Source of the DNA: Oscillospiraceae bacterium
Lineage (GTDB): Bacteria > Bacillota > Clostridia > Oscillospirales > Ruminococcaceae
Direction of reading: 5' to 3'
Assembly (NCBI GenBank): GCA_029240015.1
Contig: JARBTU010000010.1
Coordinates: 1 to 24,933 of the forward strand
Length of the DNA stretch: 24,933 nucleotides
Shown here: in pieces, positions 6,608 to 15,089 of the stretch
Position numbering within the stretch: position 1 is the stretch's first letter
Layout: the number at the start of each line of letters is the position of its first letter
Program-made: the position numbers and the translations under genes
Notes under the pieces: model-generated
Seen by the model: only the letters and a program-made list of their open reading frames with translations
Databases searched by the model: none
Told to the model about the DNA's origin: nothing

Positions 6608-9600
6608 TTAAGAATCTTCAGCGACCACAGAAATAAGTCCAAGGGCCGTGAGAAGAACCTTTAAATTATCGCCACCGGTCTTAGGCGAGTTGTTATTATT
6701 GCTTGGAATGTCAGAGCCTTCTGATTTTAACTTTAGATTACCAATAGCTGCTTTTAGTTCGTCTTTGGCTTTATCAACAACATCCTGTTCATCTGCCGAC
6801 AGGGCATTATCTTCAAGAATTGTTCTCGCTTTCTTTAGTGCTGCATCAAATGCCTTGACAGTAGCCTCTGTGTATTTGTCCCGAACAATTTTATCTGCTT
6901 CTTTCACCAGATTTTCCAGCGTTGATTTATCGGCTCTAAACCGCAAAGAGAGCATTGCGTCGAGCAATTTCTGCTGTGCCTCTGTAACCTCGGCTTGGGT
7001 GGATGCAGTGTCTGCGTACACGTTTTTGGCATCCTCCAGCGCCTCAATAAAACCAGTCTTGCGTGTATCATCCACGTACGAATCCAGTTTGCGCTCAATA
7101 CCCTCAGCCTTATCGATGGCCTGCTTCAAAAGCGATTTATCAAGTTCAGTCTGAGAGACAGACTCCACGATAAAGAGCGACTGTACTTTAGGAATATTTA
7201 AATTAACCTTTGTTACCTGTTCGTCTCCTACAGTTATGACCTCATATTCGGCACTTGTTTTTGTGCCGGTATTTGGATTCCATATCATAGGCTTGTATAT
7301 TGCTCCACGGAGAGAAACCGTGGTTTTTATTGCGTTGTCACTGGAGTTGGCGACAAAGAAAATATCCCGATTTTCTTTCACCTTGTGGATATAGGTTATG
7401 TCACCACCTGTAAGTGCTGGAACTTCACCGATCTCCACATCAGCAACGGGAAGCATTTCATCCAAGCTTTTCCCAAGACTTGCGGTATATTCATTTCCTA
7501 AGAAAACGGCTCTGCCGCCTGAGTCATTTGTATTATCAGCGGTAATATTTTTAGGTCTTGCCAGATTATTTCCGCCACTGCCGTATGCCTCAAACTCTTG
7601 AATAGACACGCTGTCTGATTTAATTTTGTCAATATAAAGCCGTAATTTATTTGTTGATACTGTATCAAAGCTTACTGTTTTCGATTCACCGATAGAGGCA
7701 CCTGAGGCACAGTCGATCCATCCGCTGCCGTTCCAGTACTGGATTCGGTAAGCTGAGACGCGGTAAGGCAGATTTTCCTTTATGACAGCCTTATTTACCG
7801 ATACAGTTTCACCGAAGTCTACTTGAAGCCACTGGTCGCCGCCCGACTGATCACCCGCGTTCCAGCGGCTGTCGTCGGAAGCCATGCCGTCAAACGCCAT
7901 TGCCGCCCCATACCCCGGATTATTCTGAAATACTGAGGAAGCGCTATAGCTTAATTTTGATTCTGCATTAATATCATTCTCAGTGATCCCAAACATTTCG
8001 GTGATGATATCCACCACCTCTTTATCGTGTCCGGCTTGGGTCGATTTGTAAGGCAACTGCGTTGTGGCGATGACCTTTCCGCCCGCATCATAGAATGCCT
8101 TCATTTTTTTCAGCGCTGCCAGACTGATGGTCTTAGCACCAGGCATAACAAGTACCTTGTAGTCTTCATAATTCACTTCATTCTTTAACTTGAAGGTATC
8201 TCCGCTAACGATGCATTTTTCAGCAATGATCTCTGGGTGCAAGAAGGTGAAATCTTTTCGGATTTTGGTGGAAAGAAGGTCACCCACTTCCATGTAATCG
8301 GCTTCCTTCGGTGTGACGCCGCCCTTGTAAGGATCCCCTTGGTCGAATCGGGTTCCGGCCTGCAGCGTATCAATCGGATACAGCACACCGATGTCTGCCA
8401 CGTGGCGCCCGTTTTGCAGCAGCCCGCTCACCCGACCGATGTAATTGTTATATTTTGGAAGTTCCGGTCCGTATTTTGCGCTACGGTAAGAAAGTTCAGG
8501 CGGGAATGTCACTCCGCTTTTATTGTTGTACCAGATAGCATGGGGCACGACATAGTTGATGCCTTTGGCAAACTGGTTCATGATATCCTTATACATGGTC
8601 GGGATGCCCATATCCTCTCCCATGGCACCGTAAACTTCGGTCATCACTCGCCCCTTGTCCCAGTTATTGGCCGATGAACTAACAATTTTATACGCCTTTT
8701 TTGCCCGATCGTAATAGGATATCTCATCCACGCCTGGTATATCCTGTGTGGAAAAAATCTTCATCAAATCGCCGCTTGAGGTGACCGGATTGACGTTTTC
8801 CTCCTGATCCATATGTCCGGTCATTACGATGTTGTGGACATTGCACCAGTCGTTCATATTTTTGATATAGTTCTGCGAGAACAGTTCGGTTCGGAAACCG
8901 AAGAGGGCGTTTCTGGCGGATGCTGTTTTTTCGCCCATATCATACCAAAGAGCAGGATAAAGGGTGAGCGGATCGTACCCGTATTTATCCTCGAACATAT
9001 CATTGAATTTCCCCGTCCATGTGCGCCCCGATGCCTGATAGAGCATCGGCTCGTCATAAAAAGCGCTGTCAATAACGGTACCGAAATATTTGGAAAAATT
9101 TTCGTAATACACTTCATGAGTGGTATCAATCAGGTGGTCCACCGATTCTTTGTTTAGGTAATCAACTCGGTCATAGCCGTCTTTCACAGTGGCAAAGGTC
9201 ATAACTTTCCAGTTTCCGGCCGGCGCATCCCAAACCACTCGGTCGAAATTATCCTCACTTGCTGATGGAGTCGGATGTTTGGCAGTTCCATTAAACAGCT
9301 CCATTTCCCGAATGGAAGGAAGATCAGAGGCAGTCGGTATCAACAAACGAAATCGACGGGCAGTCACGGATGAAAAAGTAATCTCTTTCAGATCTCCAAT
9401 GGTGGTACCGCTGGTGATATTAACCCAGTTCTTTCCGTCAAAGTACTGTACAGCAAAACTTGTGATGCGGTTCATATCCTCTCGTATAACTACCTTGTTC
9501 ACGGTGGTATCTTGGTTATAGCGTATTTCCAACCACTGGTCGGTGGTTAATCCCTGACCAGCGTTCCAACGAGTGGTGTAGCTTCCGTCAAAAGCCTGAT

Positions 9601-10264
9601 CGGCGGTATATTTGTTTTCCTCAATAGGTGGATGTGCTGATGATCCATAGATACCCGGCGCCTTTTCGTCCATAAAAATTGCCTTGTCAGAGATATCAAT
9701 AGTCTCATAGGTATCGGTATTCATGGCTACCGCACCTAAGTAGGTCCGATATTCACCTGTAGGGATGGCTACCGTCACCTGACCGGGACCGGTGATATCC
9801 TTTTCTCCTTTATCCAGCCGTTTCATGGTGTCAGCGGGATACATTTGGGCCAAAATTCCACCTGCACTGCCGCTGGGAAATCCGTTCTCATCATAAAGGC
9901 ACATTTTCATTCCTAATTCTTCAGCGGTCTTAAGCGCATATCCATAAAGATCCAAATATTGGTCACTCATGTAATTTTGCAACCAGTTCGGCAGAATGCC
10001 AAAACCGAAATATCCGCTTTTTTCCTTGGAATTAACCATGATTTCACGGATACCTGCTTTAGTAATATTCGAGAGAGAGTTGCCGTCGCTGTTCCAGAAC
10101 CACAGCGGGCGAGATTTGCTTTCATCGGGTGGAGTTACAAAATTCGCCCACAAGGTATCGGCTGATTGAGTTGACTGTGCGTCAACTTGAAAATTTGCAA
10201 TTGAATTCATCATAAGCATGGGTGCCGCCAGCAACAGAGCCAGCATTTTGGTTAACCTTTTCAT
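6608..10264 (-). CDS. Secreted GH106-like glycosidase with two discoidin domains, FIVAR repeats and a damaged sorting signal
   Basis: 1218 residues. A signal peptide covers about 1-29 (MKRLTKMLALLLAAPMLMM). The catalytic part starts near 40 (PPDESKSRPLWFWN; MCLYDENGFPSGSAGG at 121-136) and continues at 340-620, with acidic candidates in YDEP (about 403-406) and TEVYG (542-546). This pattern fits the GH106 rhamnosidase family or a close relative. An F5/8-type (discoidin, CBM32-like) domain at about 210-325 interrupts the catalytic part. A GATase-like segment follows (625-760), then a second discoidin domain (770-895), a beta-rich region, two FIVAR repeats (1042-1180) and SPKTG at 1193-1197. 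After the hydrophobic stretch the frame ends in AEDS without a basic tail; the +1 frame supplies LKILKKIPRIK. The ATG follows AGGAGG. It is divergent from an AraC regulator. Exact substrate is unproven. Confidence 0.8.
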   Translation of the reverse strand: MKRLTKMLALLLAAPMLMMNSIANFQVDAQSTQSADTLWANFVTPPDESKSRPLWFWNSDGNSLSNITKAGIREIMVNSKEKSGYFGFGILPNWLQNYMSDQYLDLYGYALKTAEELGMKMCLYDENGFPSGSAGGILAQMYPADTMKRLDKGEKDITGPGQVTVAIPTGEYRTYLGAVAMNTDTYETIDISDKAIFMDEKAPGIYGSSAHPPIEENKYTADQAFDGSYTTRWNAGQGLTTDQWLEIRYNQDTTVNKVVIREDMNRITSFAVQYFDGKNWVNITSGTTIGDLKEITFSSVTARRFRLLIPTASDLPSIREMELFNGTAKHPTPSASEDNFDRVVWDAPAGNWKVMTFATVKDGYDRVDYLNKESVDHLIDTTHEVYYENFSKYFGTVIDSAFYDEPMLYQASGRTWTGKFNDMFEDKYGYDPLTLYPALWYDMGEKTASARNALFGFRTELFSQNYIKNMNDWCNVHNIVMTGHMDQEENVNPVTSSGDLMKIFSTQDIPGVDEISYYDRAKKAYKIVSSSANNWDKGRVMTEVYGAMGEDMGIPTMYKDIMNQFAKGINYVVPHAIWYNNKSGVTFPPELSYRSAKYGPELPKYNNYIGRVSGLLQNGRHVADIGVLYPIDTLQAGTRFDQGDPYKGGVTPKEADYMEVGDLLSTKIRKDFTFLHPEIIAEKCIVSGDTFKLKNEVNYEDYKVLVMPGAKTISLAALKKMKAFYDAGGKVIATTQLPYKSTQAGHDKEVVDIITEMFGITENDINAESKLSYSASSVFQNNPGYGAAMAFDGMASDDSRWNAGDQSGGDQWLQVDFGETVSVNKAVIKENLPYRVSAYRIQYWNGSGWIDCASGASIGESKTVSFDTVSTNKLRLYIDKIKSDSVSIQEFEAYGSGGNNLARPKNITADNTNDSGGRAVFLGNEYTASLGKSLDEMLPVADVEIGEVPALTGGDITYIHKVKENRDIFFVANSSDNAIKTTVSLRGAIYKPMIWNPNTGTKTSAEYEVITVGDEQVTKVNLNIPKVQSLFIVESVSQTELDKSLLKQAIDKAEGIERKLDSYVDDTRKTGFIEALEDAKNVYADTASTQAEVTEAQQKLLDAMLSLRFRADKSTLENLVKEADKIVRDKYTEATVKAFDAALKKARTILEDNALSADEQDVVDKAKDELKAAIGNLKLKSEGSDIPSNNNNSPKTGGDNLKVLLTALGLISVVAEDS

Positions 10265-10292
10265 TATGGCGGTTTCCTCCTGTAATACTATA

Positions 10293-10320
10293 TTGATTTA
10301 TTGATTGTTTATAGTATAAT
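10293..10320 (+). promoter_or_regulatory. Candidate promoter of the araC-type gene
   Basis: TTGATT (10293-10298) and TATAAT (10315-10320) are spaced by 16 nt, giving a leader of about 70 nt before the TTG start at 10398. Confidence 0.5.
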
Positions 10321-10346
10321 TATAAGCAACACGATTCCCTTGTCAT
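10319..10346 (-). promoter_or_regulatory. Candidate promoter of the secreted glycosidase gene
   Basis: On the - strand ATGACA (10346-10341) and TATAAT (10324-10319) are spaced by 16 nt. Its -10 overlaps the -10 of the opposing araC-type promoter, so the two transcripts should compete. Confidence 0.5.
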
Positions 10347-10397
10347 TAGAATATGTTGCGAATCAATATGCAATTATTGCTTAAGGAGGAATTCGCT

Positions 10398-11273
10398 TTG
10401 TGGCAGAACGCTAACATGGATTTGGGCAGCAGAACAAAATCCGGCATGCACACCCCCGTTAGGGAAGCAAAAGAGTTTGCTTTTTCAGTTTCTGCTTTGG
10501 GACATTTTTTTGCCGGAGAGCAGTACTTTACCGAACGCCGCGGACTGGATGATTACTTGTTTCTTCACACGATCAGTGGGAAAGGAATCATAAGATACGG
10601 ATCAGATGAGTATGTTCTCTTACCGGGGCAAGCTATTCTCATTGACTGTAACAGTTATCACCTTTACAGGACAATAGCGCCCAATGTATGGGAGTTTATT
10701 TATTTTCATGTAAGCGGGTTGTGTGCAAAGACGTATTACGACATCCTGGCTGGTGAAGAAGTCCGCCCTTTCTATCTTCATTCCTACAGCAGCATCCTTT
10801 CCCAGTTTGATATCCTCATGGAAACCATTATGACTGACAAAAACCTGCCCGACTTGAAGGCTTCCGCAATATTGACAAGGCTTATGACAGATTTGGTATT
10901 GATAAAAAACAGCTCCATCAACAATGAACTTCACGACCGACATGAGGATGATGTAAGTAGCGCGATTAAATTTATCGAAGCAAACTACCAGCACAAAATC
11001 AAAGTTGAGGATATTGCCGCCACCGTGCATTTGAGTAAGTTCTATTTTATTAAAATATTTAAGGCTTTTACCGGTGCATCACCCTATGAATATCTGAACA
11101 ATTACCGAATTACAAAAGCTAAACAGTTGCTGCATGAAACTGACCTTTCCATCGACGAAATTGCAGGAGTCATTGGATTTGTTGATGCAGGCGGGCTTAT
11201 CCGTTGCTTCAAAATGGCAGTGGGCATGACGCCTGGGAAATATAGAATTTTATACTTTCCAAGTGACGTGTAA
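10398..11273 (+). CDS. AraC-family transcriptional regulator of the rhamnoside locus
   Basis: 291 residues from a TTG start. The upstream ATG at 10353 lacks a ribosome binding site, whereas AAGGAGG at 10383-10389 lies 8 nt before the in-frame TTG at 10398, which decides the start. The N-terminal part (about 1-140) is a cupin-like sensing domain (GIIRYGSDEYVLLPGQAILI). The last 100 residues hold the paired AraC helix-turn-helix motifs (IKVEDIAATVHLSKFYFIKIFK and LSIDEIAGVIGFVDAGGLIR, then GMTPGKYR). It is divergent from the secreted glycosidase and convergent with the GH78 gene, so it most likely activates one or both in response to a rhamnose-containing glycan or free rhamnose. The ligand is an inference from position. 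The family call is firm. Confidence 0.92.
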   Translation: MWQNANMDLGSRTKSGMHTPVREAKEFAFSVSALGHFFAGEQYFTERRGLDDYLFLHTISGKGIIRYGSDEYVLLPGQAILIDCNSYHLYRTIAPNVWEFIYFHVSGLCAKTYYDILAGEEVRPFYLHSYSSILSQFDILMETIMTDKNLPDLKASAILTRLMTDLVLIKNSSINNELHDRHEDDVSSAIKFIEANYQHKIKVEDIAATVHLSKFYFIKIFKAFTGASPYEYLNNYRITKAKQLLHETDLSIDEIAGVIGFVDAGGLIRCFKMAVGMTPGKYRILYFPSDV

Positions 11274-11405
11274 AGAGGAAACGGATGTTAACCCAAGAAT
11301 TCCGAAACCGCATTCAAATAAAATTAAAATAGAAATCCTGGATTCAGAAAATATTTATCTAGCGCTTATCCTATGAATTAGACAAAGACTTTCATCGCCA
11401 GATTT

Positions 11406-11449
11406 AAAAAAATATCCGCTAAGAATGAATTCTTAGCGGATATTTTTTT
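11406..11449. terminator. Bidirectional terminator between araC-type and GH78 genes
   Basis: Perfect 21-bp arms (11406-11426 / 11429-11449) around a 2-base loop, with a run of A on one side and T on the other. It ends both the AraC gene (+) and the GH78 gene (-). Confidence 0.85.
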
Positions 11450-11460
11450 ATCGCAACACG

Positions 11461-14118
11461 TTAGCTTTTAACCGTAAAATGATATTTGCCTGAACCCACT
11501 GTTGTCTTGACCAAATTGTCAACACATTTTATCTGTTTTATTCCCTGCATGGAAACCGACACTCTTTGTCCGTCTATTTCAACAAGGCTTTCATCAGACG
11601 CATTAAAACTGATTTCTGCTATAGAACCAACAGGTATAGCAAAGTAATATTCAACACTATGATCATCTTTCTTTCTCCAATTGCTGATGAGTTCTCCCCT
11701 AGGTGTTTTAACGCGGCAATTTACATACGTCAAATCGCCAAGCATTTGGGGCTTTAGCTTAAAAGTCTTATATCCGTCAAAAACATCTTGAATGCCTGCA
11801 AGATACTTAAACACCCATTCGTCATACGTTCCCAAAAAATAATGGTTCCTTGAACGTGTGGTTCTTTCATACATTTCCCATGTGGAGGTTGCCCCTTGTT
11901 CCAGCCAAAAACCCCAACTTGGATAAGTTGTTTGGGTAATAATTTTGTATGCAATCTCTCCATACCCGTTCTCGGTCAAAACAGGTAAAATAAGATTCGT
12001 GCCTACCATTCCTGTATCAAGATGATAGTTTTTTGATTTAATATCCTCAACCAAATACGTCAAAACGCTGTGATGATATCTTTCCGGCACAAGACCAAAC
12101 GCCAACGGCAATAGGTTTGAGGTTTGACGATACTTCGTTCTGTTGTTTGCTCCTTCACGCCAGAAACTTGTTTCATATATTTGCTTTTGCACATCATAAT
12201 ATTTGGCGTTAAAAGCCATGTAAACTTTTTTCATGGCATTCTTAAACTCTTTTTCGTCATCCGGTCTTCCAACAATTGACGCAAAATCACACATGGTTTT
12301 CAGCATTTTGTAAACGTATCCTGTCGCGCAGATTCCGGATCCCTCTGATGGCATTTCAGCATAAGGGACATCAGGATCAGCCCCCCCTGAAGGAGAAACC
12401 CAATCACTCAACTCATCATCGCCCCAAGTCCAGCCGTGCTGCTCACTGAGTCTAATATCACAAAAGGCAAGTTTTCTCATGCTGTCATAATGCTTCCTGA
12501 TTAATGTCTTGTTCCCGAAGGAATGATAAAGCCGTTCTATTGCAAAGATATATAACGTATTCCAAACGGGCATGTTGCCCATTCCCCAGTTAGATGTGGG
12601 AATAATAAGAGGAACGACCCCTTCCTCGGTCTGAGCATCACGCATGTCTTCAATAAATTTAGACATGAAATGATTGATATTGAAATGAAAAGCCATCGTC
12701 TGCAAGGAAATATTCGCGTCCCCTGTCCAGCCATTTTTCTCCCAAACGGGTGTATCCGTCGGTTTCCCCTGAAAGTTGTTGAGCATTGTTGACCGCATCA
12801 ATCCATGAAGATTGTTAATCATCGAATTAGATGTTTCTATATGCGAAATAACATCCACATCGTTATGAATTAAAAATGTTTCGACATCTTCTTCCGTGAG
12901 TTCTCCCCGATATCCTGCTATTTCAATATACTCATACCCTTTATAGCTGAATTTCGGTTCAAACGTTTCCCCTTTGGTTCCTTTACAAATATAAATATCC
13001 TGCTGGATATATGTATGGAACCAACTATCATTTCCTATCTTTTTGACCGTTCCGTCATCATTCAGCGTTTCCCCGTATGTGATGGTTATTTTCGTTCCTT
13101 TGGGCGCATCAAAAGCAATCTTCGCCCAACCTGTTGCCATAGCTGGATTCTTAAGGACGTATAGGTCTTCTTCTAATCTATTAATCTGGGGTCTGAAACT
13201 CTTTGTCCTAATGATGGGTTCCATTTCCTGAAGTGTCAGTTTCCCCTTTGGCGAGTTAACTACCACTGCATTCTGCCAGTCCTTATCATCATACCCAGGC
13301 ATGTCAAACTCATTTTTTTCTTTGTTCGCGTCATAAATCTCACCATAATAAATGCTGTTTTGGATGGTGGGTCCGCTTCGTGTTGTCCGAAAACTTTCAT
13401 CAGACAGAATGTTTTGCATGGTTCCGTCCTGATACCAGACGGTTATTTCCATCAGCATCTTTTGGCTGTCTCTCCATGGAGCATTCTGCCAGTTCCATAC
13501 CGCAACGGTCTCATTATAAAAACCGTGCCCCAATTCCACCCCAACAGCATTTTCCCCAATCAAAAGCGAGTCGGTAATATCAAAAACACGATAAAGAACC
13601 GTTTTATCATAAGTCGTGTTTGCCGGATTTAAAACACTTTTATCCGCATGATTTCCATTAATCTTAAGATCAAAAAGCCCCAAACCACAAATATAAGCTC
13701 TTGCAGACTTAATTTCTTTAGTAATGTTAAACTCTTTTCTCAACAAAAGTGCGGACCGATCCTCGATATCGGCGCAGTCCCCAATCCATTTTGCCTGCCA
13801 GTCCGTCTGTTCCAAAATGCCCGTCTCAAACATTTGAACCGAGCTCCATCCAATGGAGACATCCCTTTCATCCCAAACACAAACGCTCCAGTAATATTTT
13901 GTTTTAGATTCCAGCTTGTTCCCCTCATACTGAATATCATAGTTATTCTCACAAAAAACCTTTTGAGAGTCCCATATGTCGCCTTCATGATCTTCCGCTT
14001 TTTGTTCTGTGGAAGAAACAATCATCCGATAAGCTGTTTGCTTTTTAGAGAACCCAACATTGTCAAGTTCCCAAAAGAAGACTGGGTTTTCAGTAAAATT
14101 TTCAAATCTTTTTTCCAT
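11461..14118 (-). CDS. GH78 alpha-L-rhamnosidase, cytoplasmic
   Basis: 885 residues from the ATG at 14118, which follows GGAG at 6 nt; the frame is also open up to a TTG at 14151, but that has no ribosome binding site. No signal peptide is present, so it acts inside the cell on imported rhamnosides. Order of parts: an N-terminal fibronectin-like segment (YRMIVSSTEQ, YYWSVCVWDE), a rhamnosidase N-domain with GLGLFDLKINGN, a beta-domain (about 310-420), then the (alpha/alpha)6 barrel with the family signature DTPVWEKNGWTGD, whose Glu (about residue 460) is the presumed general acid, and a C-terminal beta-domain. Only 42 nt separate it from ahbB upstream, with no terminator or clear promoter, so it may be read through from the heme operon. 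The family call is firm. Confidence 0.93.
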   Translation of the reverse strand: MEKRFENFTENPVFFWELDNVGFSKKQTAYRMIVSSTEQKAEDHEGDIWDSQKVFCENNYDIQYEGNKLESKTKYYWSVCVWDERDVSIGWSSVQMFETGILEQTDWQAKWIGDCADIEDRSALLLRKEFNITKEIKSARAYICGLGLFDLKINGNHADKSVLNPANTTYDKTVLYRVFDITDSLLIGENAVGVELGHGFYNETVAVWNWQNAPWRDSQKMLMEITVWYQDGTMQNILSDESFRTTRSGPTIQNSIYYGEIYDANKEKNEFDMPGYDDKDWQNAVVVNSPKGKLTLQEMEPIIRTKSFRPQINRLEEDLYVLKNPAMATGWAKIAFDAPKGTKITITYGETLNDDGTVKKIGNDSWFHTYIQQDIYICKGTKGETFEPKFSYKGYEYIEIAGYRGELTEEDVETFLIHNDVDVISHIETSNSMINNLHGLMRSTMLNNFQGKPTDTPVWEKNGWTGDANISLQTMAFHFNINHFMSKFIEDMRDAQTEEGVVPLIIPTSNWGMGNMPVWNTLYIFAIERLYHSFGNKTLIRKHYDSMRKLAFCDIRLSEQHGWTWGDDELSDWVSPSGGADPDVPYAEMPSEGSGICATGYVYKMLKTMCDFASIVGRPDDEKEFKNAMKKVYMAFNAKYYDVQKQIYETSFWREGANNRTKYRQTSNLLPLAFGLVPERYHHSVLTYLVEDIKSKNYHLDTGMVGTNLILPVLTENGYGEIAYKIITQTTYPSWGFWLEQGATSTWEMYERTTRSRNHYFLGTYDEWVFKYLAGIQDVFDGYKTFKLKPQMLGDLTYVNCRVKTPRGELISNWRKKDDHSVEYYFAIPVGSIAEISFNASDESLVEIDGQRVSVSMQGIKQIKCVDNLVKTTVGSGKYHFTVKS

Positions 14119-14160
14119 GGTAAGCTCCAATAATTCTATCTTTAAATTCAAACAAAGGAC

Positions 14161-14634
14161 CTATGTGTTGCTGTAATATTTTGCACTTGTTTTTTTCAGT
14201 TCTTTTATGGTATAAAGCTTCTTGTATCCGTTATGCTGAATGTTGTCGGCGATTTTCCTTATCACAGTCTCGCATTCCTGTTCGGACTTTCCATGAATCA
14301 TGGTATATAAATTATATTGCCATTTTTCACTATGCTCCCTCTGATAACAGTGAGAAACTTCCCTCTGGTCTGCCATGAAGCCGCCCGCGTGTTCCGCATT
14401 TTTTTCGTCAATATTCCAAACGACCATTACATTCGAACAGTATCCTGCATTTGTATGCTTCAGCGCCGCACCAACACGCCGCAATGAACCGTTTTGTTCT
14501 AAACAGGCTATTCTTTCTAAAAGTTCTTTTTGGTCAATTCCAAGCTTTTGTGCCATGCCTTTGAACGGTTCGGATTCGAGGGGGAGATCGTCAGAAAGCA
14601 GACGAATAATTTTTTTATCTGTTTCACCAATCAT
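14161..14634 (-). CDS. ahbB: Siroheme decarboxylase subunit AhbB
   Basis: 157 residues. With AhbA it removes carboxyl groups from the C12 and C18 acetate chains of siroheme, giving 12,18-didecarboxysiroheme. The protein has an Lrp/AsnC-like fold: an N-terminal helix-turn-helix-like region (about 5-55) and a C-terminal ferredoxin-like domain. LRRVGAALKHTNAGY, VSHCYQRE and YNLYTMIHG are characteristic of AhbB/NirL-type enzymes and separate it from true Lrp regulators. Its ATG overlaps the ahbA stop by 4 bp (ATGA), implying translational coupling and matching a heterodimer. It is the last tetrapyrrole gene of the operon. The A/B assignment rests on these motifs. Confidence 0.9.
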   Translation of the reverse strand: MIGETDKKIIRLLSDDLPLESEPFKGMAQKLGIDQKELLERIACLEQNGSLRRVGAALKHTNAGYCSNVMVVWNIDEKNAEHAGGFMADQREVSHCYQREHSEKWQYNLYTMIHGKSEQECETVIRKIADNIQHNGYKKLYTIKELKKTSAKYYSNT

Positions 14635-15089
14635 TTACTCTCCTCCATCTCAAAGTTGACTTTTATTTTGAAAAATTTACGTGACGGAAAGTTTTGAACG
14701 GTAAATCCAATCTTTCTTTCAATTTCATCGATAATCCTATCCATTTCTTCTTTACCACTTGCTATCACTGTAAACCAAATATTAAACTGGTCATTATCTC
14801 TTAGATAGCTATGCGTCACTTCCAGATACTCATTGATAACTTGAGAAACACTTTCTACGCTTTTTTGGGGAGCATTTACAGCGCAAAGCGTACTGGTATA
14901 ACCAAGGCTTCTTGGGTTGAAAAAACCAGAAATCCTTCTGATGGTTCCTTTATCCTTAAGAATTTTAATTCTTGTGAGCACATCTTGTTCGTCAGTACCG
15001 ATTTGATTTGCAATTTCTCTATATGGAGTCTCGCAAAGAGGCAATCCTTTTTGCAAAAGATTTAATATCTGCGCATCAATCTTATCCAT
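14631..15089 (-). CDS. ahbA: Siroheme decarboxylase subunit AhbA
   Basis: 152 residues, homologous to its neighbour AhbB and likewise Lrp/AsnC-like. The IRRISGFFNPRSLGYTSTLCA segment and VTHSYLRD with FNIWFTVIA match AhbA/NirD-type subunits. It forms the decarboxylase with AhbB. The start overlaps the ahbD stop by 8 bp and the end overlaps ahbB by 4 bp, so the last three genes are translationally coupled. The N-terminal helix-turn-helix resemblance could mislead automatic annotation into calling it a transcription factor; the operon context argues for the enzyme. Confidence 0.9.
   Translation of the reverse strand: MDKIDAQILNLLQKGLPLCETPYREIANQIGTDEQDVLTRIKILKDKGTIRRISGFFNPRSLGYTSTLCAVNAPQKSVESVSQVINEYLEVTHSYLRDNDQFNIWFTVIASGKEEMDRIIDEIERKIGFTVQNFPSRKFFKIKVNFEMEESK

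Noticed and set aside
8237..8677. 146-residue + strand frame inside the glycosidase gene
   Set aside because: Antisense shadow of a strongly supported coding region; no own start signals.
10353..10397. Upstream ATG start for the AraC regulator
   Set aside because: No ribosome binding site; the in-frame TTG at 10398 has AAGGAGG at ideal distance.
14119..14151. Upstream TTG start for GH78
   Set aside because: No binding site before it, whereas the ATG at 14118 has GGAG at 6 nt.
14161..15089. Pair of Lrp/AsnC-type transcription factors
   Set aside because: The VSHCYQR and VTHSYLR motifs and the place behind ahbC/ahbD identify them as siroheme decarboxylase subunits.
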